Source: Apoda limacodes
Taxonomy: Eukaryota > Arthropoda > Insecta > Lepidoptera > Limacodidae
NCBI GenBank assembly: GCA_946406115.1
Contig: OX291558.1
Location: 18,468,205-18,532,204, forward strand
DNA: 64,000 nt
Direction of reading: 5' to 3'
Both the position numbers and the translations under genes were made by a program. The notes under the pieces were generated by a model, which ran no database searches, was not told the DNA's origin, and was given only the letters and a program-made list of their open reading frames with translations. Shown piece by piece: positions 56,326 through 64,000 of this stretch. Position 1 is the stretch's first letter; every line of letters begins with the position of its first letter.

Positions 56326-59300
56326 TACAAGTGCGAGTTGATAAAAGACAGGAAGCTGGTAACCCTGGCAAACGCTGAGGGATGGCCTAATTGACATCCA
56401 GTAGCAGCCACGAAAGAACTGATACCAACCTGAAAAGAGGAATAACAAAGTTTAAAAAAAGGTTTAAAATCTAAACACAAAGGTTCAACTCTTCACTCAT
56501 TTGTGTACTTTCTTTTAAAACTAGTTTTTTCACGTGGCTTCACTCGCGCGTAATTCCGTTCGTTATTAGGAAATTAGAATTTCTCGATTAATATACAAAG
56601 TCCTACGTCCTACAACCGTAGCCGTAGCAACTTTGTACAGCTATACAAGAATCAGGTTATCCCATCAACTCCATTTAGCTCAGTAAGCTCTTCGGTCCTA
56701 TCATTGTCCTGTCCCTCAGCAGGCATAGCAGCCCACTGGCCTATCGTAGTCCTATCCCTCAGCAGGCATAGCAGCCCACTGGCCTAAAGCTCTTTACAAA
56801 CTCTTTAGGTACCCCGCAAATCCCACTCCTCAATTAGTTTTCTGTTTTAAAAATCTTTTGAAGACTCAAATAATGAGAAAAAGTTATTAATTCTTTACTT
56901 TGCACTTTGTGTATTATAAATAATATAGAGTGCAGATTTGCAGAGTTCTATCGTGGAATGAGCCTCAGGGAGATGCTGATAGGAAGATCTATGAATCCCC
57001 GCACTCGACCTATCTTTGTTAGCTGACCGAATTGCGACTCGAATACATAATGCACCACTACCTTCCGCGTAATCACTGGTAATTAGCTTCAGATAGGAAA
57101 GTACACGGAAATTAATATTTTAATTATTTCCTTATTGATTGGTTAAGATAATTAAGGTTCATCTTGGTTAAGTACTCATAGCTTACCAAAATATCCCGTC
57201 CATTATTGTTGATAACCAGTGGACCACCAGAATCTCCGCCACAGATGCCGACGCCTCCGGCACCGTTAGTGCACAGTGTACTGGCCTGCACAAAGGTCCA
57301 TCCGAAGGTAGCCTGACATTGTGCCACTGTGATCACTTGTAGAGATACCTGACTGACCATGGTTGCACTTGAAACTCCGGTTTGTTCTGAAAATTACACA
57401 TCAATATAAAGTGTTTGTGATAATTCGTAGTTATGAATTTACTTTTAATTTCGAAACTATGAATTTGATTTTTAGTTACAGTAAACGAGTCTGAGATAAC
57501 GAGTTTTTTTTTTTTGAAGTGAAAACTTCTTTAGCGGCGCTGTGCACTTTTTTTGTGATGGGTAAAAACTGTTAAACTCGCGGCAGGTCACGTGTCCTGA
57601 TCGAAAATTCGTAAGATGTCACCCGCGTTAGGACACGTGACCTTTATTTACATTAGGTTAGTTTTTATTTTTAGTATATGGCGATTATGAGTAGTACAGG
57701 GAGGTTGGATATGGGATTTTAATTCTATGACAGATTGAGCTGTTAAATATAAAACGTCAAAAAAGTAAATAAACAAAAGTTATTATTTTAAATAAATAAA
57801 TATGGATAAGAAGTGATGGGAAGTAAATAGTGAGTATGTTTTCACTTCTGCGCGCACTCCTGGAGTGCAACCCGTTTTTTTAATGTATTGATTGCAGCAT
57901 CACGTTATTTATACTGTTATTTATTTATTTATTTATTTATATCAGTTATTTCATACGTATCGCTTGGTTGATTCACTCATGTTAAAGCGACTATCTTTAA
58001 CTTTAAAACTCAGCTTTCCGTAAAGTTGAAATGAAACAACAGAACTGATTCAATAGATCGATCGATTTTGGATCTAGGTAAACAAATAATAATAAATAAA
58101 TAAGCAAAGCTTGTGTTATGGATACCAGACAACGGATACAAATACATATATTACTTTTTTTTGTAAATACATACTTACATATCATACATAATTACACCCA
58201 GACTCAAGACATAAACAAAGTTTATTACATAAATGTTTGTCCTGTGCGGGAATCGAACCCACACCCTCTGCACAGCAGTCGGCCTCACTACCAACTAGGC
58301 TGTGAGGGAGAGGGAGGAGGGAACAGCCTGGAAACTAACATTCGTTATTATAGGACAGTCTTGATACTTTCAAATTTTTGTTTGTTAACTTCGTTTATCC
58401 AACACCATCGTATGGCTACATAACACAAGAATATCCAAAAGATAACCTGGTGTTAGGCCTGTCATTTCATAAAAGGAAACGTGTCATTAGCATTTGTGAC
58501 GTCAAACCGTGCTAGAGCAAGAGCATAGAGCATTATGGCCCCCATAGAGGGGGAAGAAGTCATACGTCCTTTGTAAAAGTACAAGTCCAGATGTTCGAAT
58601 GCGAGTAATATAGCTATTTATAACTTGATTCTTCTCTAGCCTAAATCTAGTTGCGCGACTATGAGGTTATATTTTTTTTATACCACTAAAGTGGCAAAGA
58701 AGCCTACGGTCCGCCTGATGGTAAGCAGTCACCGTAGCCTAGGCTTATGGTTATGCTTCAATAATGCTAAATTGCTTGGTATTTTGCTGTAAGAATAGAT
58801 CAAGAAAGCCTAAATTACAAAAAGATTGCATTACCCTCCATGTGTAATTAAATTTTTATCACATAAGAAAAGAATATGTCTTAAAAACTTTTAATTAGTT
58901 ACGTAATGTTTGTCTTGATTTGTTTACCAACACACTACAATAACTTAAGCAACTAATCACCAACTTATCTCTACAGTTAACAAAAGTAGTATATAAAAAA
59001 TTTATTCACTATTTATACCACTTTTGTTAAAGTAAAGAAGGAAAATCGTAAAGTAGCGTCCTACTTAACTGTCCTGCGCTAAATTTGCAAAAAACCTGCC
59101 TTTTAAAATCGTAAGTGAATTTTACTATTGAAATTGATTTTACAAGTAACAATGCAGACCTGTCCAGAGTTGTAGTAGCCATATAGGCTTGACTTTAAAA
59201 CTGCTCTCCTCCAATGAGACCCAGGATGAGCTAGCTTAGTTTTAGGTTCGTCTTCCGAATGCGTCATGAGCGATCGACCCCCAAATAAATAGTCGCGTTT

Positions 59301-59488
59301 CGTGTAACTTAAAGTTTAGTTAAATTTACTTATATTTTCCAATTCGCAATTAGGTTTTTTTTTTAGCAAATAAATATGTTTCCACTTACGGTCATTCGTC
59401 TTGCCGTATCCTGCAGCTACTGCCCATCGTCCAACGAAAGCATCGAGAACTTCATTGCCACTCGGCAAAGCAATCGGCTGGATACTTG
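56325..59488 (-). CDS. Chymotrypsin/brachyurin-like serine protease (gene E), exons 3-5
   Basis: Three exons on the minus strand: 59488-59390, 57386-57187 and 56429-56325, with GT/AG ends and family phases. Exon 3 encodes 'SIQPIALPSGNEVLDAFVGR' and 'WAVAAGYGKTND'. Exon 4 has 'SLQVITVAQCQATFGWTFVQ' and 'CGGDSGGPLVINNNGRDIL' (catalytic Ser). Exon 5 is 'VGISSFVAATGCQLGHPSAF' and 'ARVTSFLSFINSHL'. S1-pocket positions are Gly189, Val216 and Ser226 as in the other copies. Exons 1 and 2 (signal peptide, His, Asp) are not found between 59489 and 64000; they must lie beyond the right edge (intron 2 longer than 4.5 kb) or be lost. Introns 3 and 4 carry a SINE, an E-box repeat and a 43-bp tandem duplication. 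Confidence 0.85.
56713..56786. repeat. 43-bp tandem duplication in gene E intron 4
   Basis: 'CCCTCAGCAGGCATAGCAGC' followed by CCACTGGCCTA occurs twice, 43 bp apart. Further on, 'AATCTTTTGAAGACTCAAAT' is shared with gene B intron 1 (about 9700). Confidence 0.75.
57510..57790 (-). repeat. Repeat with E-box/AGGTCA palindromes, copy 2
   Basis: This is the inverted relative of 42655-43010: 'AAGTGAAAACTTCTTTAGCG', 'GCAGGTCACGTGTCCTGATC', 'TTAGGACACGTGACCT' and 'AGTATATGGCGATTATGAGT'. It lies in intron 3 of gene E. Confidence 0.7.
57805..57882 (+). repeat. Dispersed repeat paired with 40120-40200
   Basis: 'GGGAAGTAAATAGTGAGTAT', 'TTTTCACTTCTGCGCGCACT' and 'CCTGGAGTGCAACCCG' match the reverse complement of the other copy. 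Confidence 0.55.
58078..58312 (-). mobile_element. tRNA-derived SINE, full-length copy
   Basis: On the minus strand: 'CTCACAGCCTAGTTGGTAGT' (A box), 'GTGGGTTCGATTCCCGCACA' (B box), 'ACAAACATTTATG', 'TTGTATCCGTTGTCTGG' and 'ATCCATAACACAAGCTTTGC', then a TTATTTATT-rich tail. It is better preserved in the B box than the copy at 16871. It lies in gene E intron 3, sense orientation. Confidence 0.75.
58673..58745 (-). mobile_element. Jockey/CR1-like LINE extreme 3' tail
   Basis: 'TTTATACCACTAAAGTGGCA' and 'ACGGTCCGCCTGATGGTAAG' then 'CAGTCACCGTAGCCTA' match the tails at 18527 and 49631. Only about 70 bp are present. Confidence 0.6.
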
Positions 59489-61200
59489 CTAGAAACGATA
59501 TAAAAAAAATATTTAGTACCTTTAAAAGACGAAAAAGTGACAGTGAGATGCCTTTCCGTTGTTAGGCATACTAGCTTTTTCCCCGCATTCGAATTGGTTA
59601 TCGGCGTGGGATTCCTATTTCCCTCATTCATTACAGACTCAGATAAAAAATACAGTAGATTAGTAATCATGTCCGGTCAATGCTGATAGAGCGAGATAGC
59701 ACTAGATTCGTCTTAACCTGTCACACTTACACACCGCTGTGATTCGTTGCATCTGCACGGATGCTTATATAGAAGGAAGGAGTACTTTTTAGTCTTTGAT
59801 AGAACTATGATCTTGTGAACTAAATTTACTTACAAAATGAAAAGTTTCAAAATGGCGGTAAATATTGATGTTCGCAACACTGCCGTACAGAACCTAAAAC
59901 AACGTAAGTGTAAATTGACGGTTCTGAGAAAAACGCGGTTAAAGTATTTAAAGTTCATAAAACAAATTAAAATTATTTTAGGTTTAAACTGAATACTGAA
60001 AGCAATACTTATCACTAATCTACAGTCCTTGTCGTTGAAATTAATTTTAAAATATAAATAATAAATAAATTATGACTACTCCAATTTTTTTGTGACATGA
60101 AACTAATTAAAGTGTCGTAAAATATATCGTTACTACAAAAAAAACTATTTTTTGTTGGGAAATACACACTAAAATCTCGTAAAACAGTGATTTTTACGTC
60201 GTTTTACAAAACAAAGCACCGTGTTTCTTTATCATCGAACAGCCCATAACCACCCATGGGAATAGGCAAAGGACTTTTTGATTGTTTTCTACACAATTGT
60301 TAGAAAAATGAAAGAATTAAAATAAATCAAACAACTTTTTTAATTATTTATCAAAATTGTATTATTTTTGTTCAATAAAATTATAATTTACTTTAATGCT
60401 ACAAATTTAAACGTTAACAGTAGGAACTTTGTTATCAATTCAACATTATTTTTTTACTAAAACTTAAATTTAATCACAAATGACTGTTAAACTACTACTT
60501 CCAAAACTATAAAAGCTCTAGTACAACAACTATAACATAAAAATTATCATATCAAAATTAACTTAACTTTAAGTGTACTTTAGCAGTCTCTATTAATTTT
60601 ATTTTCAGTCTTTATCTATAATATCCCAAGTATGTTTTGTTTTCTTTCATAGACACCAAGTTAAAAGATTTGTTTTATGGGTAAGACTTAAGATCACTAT
60701 TTTTTTTTATTGTAGGTAATTTGACCCAATTAGTAAAATTTTTCCCTTAGAAGCTGTCTATGTTTACTTATGTATACTTAAAACTATCTAAAACATGATA
60801 AGAACAACTTGTAGAGATCTCAGTAAAAAAACTATTTAAAAAATGTATTAATAAAGTAATTAAGGAATAGTTTTCTTTGCAAACAAAGAAAACAAAAATA
60901 GAAAGTTTAAAAAATGCCGCATAATAAGTAAGAAAATGAATTTAATCCACATCAAAAGATATCTCTTTATCGTTTAAAATATTATTGTATTTAAATAAAT
61001 TTTGCCAAAATGCTAGCTTGTTCTCGAACATCAAAGGTTGCCAGCTGTTAAATTATGTTAAGTTTTCTGTTGTTATCTTTTCCTTTAGGAATACTACGAG
61101 GCGAAAACGTTGTTTTTTTTTCGATTTTAGGCAATAAACTTTATCATTCGTTTTTGTTTTACCATAACTTCAACAATATCTACTAACTAAAACGACTACT
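59489..61200. other. Gene E intron 2 or upstream region, AT-rich
   Basis: No protease exon 2 ('AAHCW') or exon 1 could be found. A short Helitron-like trace 'GGTTATCGGCGTGGGATTCC' is at 59597-59616. Otherwise very AT-rich with no gene. Confidence 0.5.
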
Positions 61201-61206
61201 AAAAAA

Positions 61207-61905
61207 ATATGCCCATAATACGGATATTTTTGTCGCATATTGTGACACAAATAAATCAAAACCTATGAGGTATTTCCCGCTAACCTAGAATCATGAATTT
61301 TGGCAAGAAGGAATGTCATGTAGCACACACGAAGCAAAAAATCTGAAAACCCTAAATTTGTTGTTACATCATAAAAAATATATTTGTAGTTGGTAAACTA
61401 GCCGCGACCTATGTCGATGTATTGGGCCAACAGTTGTCCAACGGCAAAGTTAAGTTTGTCCCTCAACACATTTTTCCTTTTACGGAACCCTTGGTGCGCG
61501 AGTTAGACTCGCACTTGACCGGTTTTTTTTGTATATTTCCAATATTGGGAGGCAAAAATATGCCCATAATACGGTTATTTTTGTCGCATATTGTTACGCA
61601 AATAAATCAAAACCTATGAGGTATTTCCCGTTGACCTAGAATCATGAAATTTGGCAAGAAGCAATGTCATGAAGCACACATAAAGCAAAAAATCTGAAAA
61701 CCCTATATTTGTTGTTACATCACAAAAAAAATATTATTTGCAATTATAAACTTTTTGTAGTTCGTAAATAAACTAACCGCGACCTATGTCGATTTATTGG
61801 GACAACAGTTGTCCTACGGCAAAGTTAAGTTTGTACCTCAATACAGTTTACCTTTTACGGAAACCTCGGTGCGCGAGTCCGACTCGCACTTAACCGGTTT
61901 TTTTT
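61207..61905. repeat. 351-bp tandem duplication
   Basis: Two head-to-tail copies start at 61207 and 61558 with 'ATATGCCCATAATACGG'. Shared landmarks are 'AAATCAAAACCTATGAGGTA', 'AATCTGAAAACCCTA', 'ACTAACCGCGACCTATGTCG' (GCC in copy 1) and 'CAACGGCAAAGTTAAGTTTG' (TACGGC in copy 2). Each ends with the dispersed terminus 'GTGCGCGAGTTAGACTCGCA' or its GTCCGACTCGCACTT variant. So each unit is a member of the 'AAGTGCGAGTCGGACTCGC' family. Confidence 0.8.
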
Positions 61906-62745
61906 ATATTATCCATAGTGGTAGGCATTGAGCGACCTTTTACTCTGGTCAAACCCATATTTCAAACATAAATTGTTTTCAAAAGTAGTTTTGTTTGTTG
62001 AGATCTAATCCAACACACTATATCTATTAATTAAAACGACGTAGAGGTCCGAATACTCTTTTTCTATTTACAACCTTTAGATACATTTTGTTAAACTTTA
62101 CCAATTAAACTACAGTAGTCAACTTACTTTTATTATATTTTATTATTATTTTATTATATTTTAACCAGTAGGTTTGAACTTACATTGTTAATATAAAAAC
62201 TAATTATAGTGTCTTATTACACATACTCACGTCAGTTTAGTTAGTTTTCCTTCGTATAATTGCAACATAATACCAACTAAAATGAAATGATTGATTGATG
62301 AAAGAGAGTCAGTACGACACTTTAGTTAGTAAGCTTCATACAAAAAATAGTATGACAACGTTTGTCGTACAAACTCAATGTATGGGGAAACATTTATGGC
62401 AATTTAGTAAGTAATTGATAGGTATTTTATTGTCTACTTTACTTATTTAATGATGGTACAATCTAATGTGTTATGACATTTTAATCTGTATATTAAAATT
62501 TTTAGTATTAATTAATTTGCCGCTTATGGGAAACCCTAACGGAAACGTCACATTAGCTAGTTTCTTGTCAATTTTGAAGCAAAAAATCAAACTTCTGATT
62601 ATCGTAGTAAGATTTTGATTTATTTGCCTAAAAGATAATTTTATCTGTTGTAACCTGTAATATATAACTAAAAAACACCAAAAGTGCACTTACGACAGTT
62701 TAGGTTCTGTACGGCAGTATTAGTAGGGTTGTTTGGTTGACAAGT
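61906..62745. other. AT-rich, nothing recognised
   Basis: No gene or familiar element was seen. Confidence 0.4.
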
Positions 62746-63004
62746 ACCTATTATACGCATTGAATGCGCTCAATGCTGTCTATGCACACATTAGAACGTT
62801 CTGTGACCAAAAACGAATGCGCTATGACGTCACATTCGGAGCGCATTCAACGCATTGGCTGCACGTGACGGGAGGTAGAGCAGTGGATGCGCTGTCAAAA
62901 TAGTGAATGGATATATTGTTTTTTTACATTTGGTGAACAGAACGATTTTAATTCCAATGCGATGTCATAGCTCTCAATGTCGTCAATGGAACGCACCTAT
63001 TATA
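62746..63004. mobile_element. Possible small element with 10-bp direct repeats
   Basis: The perfect 10-bp direct repeat ACCTATTATA is at 62746-62755 and 62995-63004. Inside, GCATTGAATGCGCTC and, about 75 bp on, GAGCGCATTCAACGC form an inverted pair. Related words 'AATGCGCT', 'CTCAATG' and 'AATGCGATG' recur throughout. It may be a MITE with subterminal repeats; the ends do not form a clean terminal inverted repeat. Confidence 0.4.
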
Positions 63005-63337
63005 TGTTTTGTTTGCTTTCACATTTGGATTTTATTTCTTAATTTATGCTTAATGGAATATAGAACTAAACATATGTAATGGTTTACAGTTACAGTTAAA
63101 CCGATGTATTTATCGCTATATTTTACATAAGCGCAAAAAGCATACTTATTTCATTCGTATTATTAAATTAATTCAATAAAAATCTGGTTATTTAATCATT
63201 CACTGACATTTTATAACATATCATTTATATTATATTTTTGTGTCTATGTTAAATAGTGATATTTGATAATGACGCGTTTTGAGTTGCAAAATCTTTGGTA
63301 TAGTTAACGATTTTCAAAATGTAACGCAATAGTAACT

Positions 63338-63841
63338 TAGCCTTAGTGATTATTTTTTTTATTTCTACCCAGTCATCATGTCAGGGCACCCCAACACAGC
63401 CGGGTTAGGTTAGAAGGTTAAGGCAGGAACGAAGCGAAGCAAGCTCCTGCCTTAGTCTTCGTGGTTATATTTTTAATTTCTACCCAGTCATCTTGTTAGG
63501 GCACCCCAACACAGCCGGGTTAGGTTAGAAGGTTAAGGCAGGAACGAAGCGAAGCAAGCTCCTGCCTTAGCCTTCGTGGTTATTTTTTTTATTTCTACCC
63601 AGTCATCATGTCAGGGCACCCCAATACAGCCGGGTTAGGTTAGAAGGTTAAGGCAGGAACGAAGCGAAGCAAGCTCCTGCCTTAGTATTCGTGGTTATAT
63701 TTTTAATTTCTACCCAGTCATCTTGTCAGGGCACCCCAACACAGCCGGGTTAGGTTAGAAGGTTATTAGCCTTCGTGGTTATTTTTTTTATTTCTACCCA
63801 GTAATCTTGTTAGGGCACCCCAACACGGCCGTGTTAGGTTG
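63338..63841 (+). repeat. 115-bp satellite-like tandem array (about 4.7 units)
   Basis: The word ATTTCT(ACCCAGTC/A) starts units at 63361, 63476, 63591, 63706 and 63790, giving spacings of 115, 115, 115 and 84. Each unit has 'GGGCACCCCAACACAGCCGG', 'GTTAGGTTAGAAGGTTA' and a hairpin TAAGGCAGGA...TCCTGCCTTA with a 16-nt loop. Odd units have TTATTTTTTTT before ATTTCT; even units have TTATATTTTTA, so the true period is a 230-bp dimer. The fourth unit lacks exactly 31 nt covering the hairpin. Confidence 0.9.
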
Positions 63842-64000
63842 CAACTAAAAAACGTTATGAGTGAAATTTGTTTAGGGTGGCAAAATTGTAGAGCTATTTC
63901 CCGTTGGTTGTTGGTTGTGAGATTTGTGAGTGAAGTTTTTGGTTTCCGTTAAACCTCGCGCGAAACTTTCAGTTGTAACTGCTGTAATTTGAAGTAGAGA

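Noticed and set aside
63338..63841. CRISPR-like regular spacing
   Set aside because: The whole 115-bp unit is repeated without unique spacers and the genome is eukaryotic; it is a satellite-like array.
63338..63841. Insect telomere repeat (TTAGG)n
   Set aside because: Only GGGTTAGGTTAG occurs once per unit; there is no run of TTAGG.

Overview
The window looks like nuclear DNA from a moth or butterfly (Lepidoptera). It is AT-rich, has long introns and is dense in transposons. The host genes are insect midgut-type S1 serine proteases and an acid lipase. The repeat fauna fits Lepidoptera: Helitron-like elements ending in CTAGT with a conserved TACTAATATTATAAA 5' end, many 5'-truncated Jockey/CR1-like LINE tails, RTE LINEs, hAT MITEs, a mariner, a Tc1-like element, tRNA-derived SINEs and 5S-rRNA-derived SINEs. 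No bacterial, organellar or CRISPR feature was seen, and the species cannot be named from the sequence.

The backbone is a same-strand (minus) tandem array of paralogous chymotrypsin/brachyurin-like secreted proteases. Reading along the minus strand from high to low coordinates they are: E (56325-59488, only exons 3-5 in the window), D (29958-39294, complete, 294 aa), C (22617-27258, complete, 295 aa), B (4287-11130, complete, 293 aa) and A (1886-2363, two exons, probably broken). The complete copies share one gene plan: exon 1 of 207-210 nt (signal peptide, propeptide, activation site), exon 2 of 274 nt (catalytic His and Asp), exon 3 of 99 nt, exon 4 of 194-200 nt (catalytic Ser) and exon 5 of 105 nt, with identical intron phases (0,1,1,0). 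Each complete copy has a compact promoter with a TATA box and a GATA site just upstream. A weak trace at 15.9-16.03 kb may be a relic exon 1 of a further lost copy. An intronless acid lipase gene (48113-49333, minus) lies between D and E.

The space between exons is mostly mobile DNA. Intron 2 of gene D alone holds a near-complete mariner (33191-34407) and a Tc1-like element with an hAT MITE nested in it (34670-36482). Intron 3 of D holds an antisense LINE. Gene A's exon 2 is abutted by a LINE fragment, and no exon 1 can be found for it. Intergenic stretches at 11.2-22.6, 39.4-48.1 and 49.6-56.3 kb are layered LINE, Helitron and repeat debris. The right end carries a 351-bp tandem duplication, a possible small element with 10-bp flanking direct repeats, and a 115-bp satellite-like array with an alternating dimer structure and a clean deletion of a hairpin in the last unit.

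No clearly new biological system was found. The points most worth checking are the unusual S1-pocket residues shared by the proteases, the shared TATA+GATA promoter layout, the breakdown of gene A, the intronless lipase with an altered nucleophile motif, the 5S-derived SINEs and the hairpin-containing satellite. All exon limits were read by eye from splice consensus and phase; all family calls are from motif recognition without database searches.
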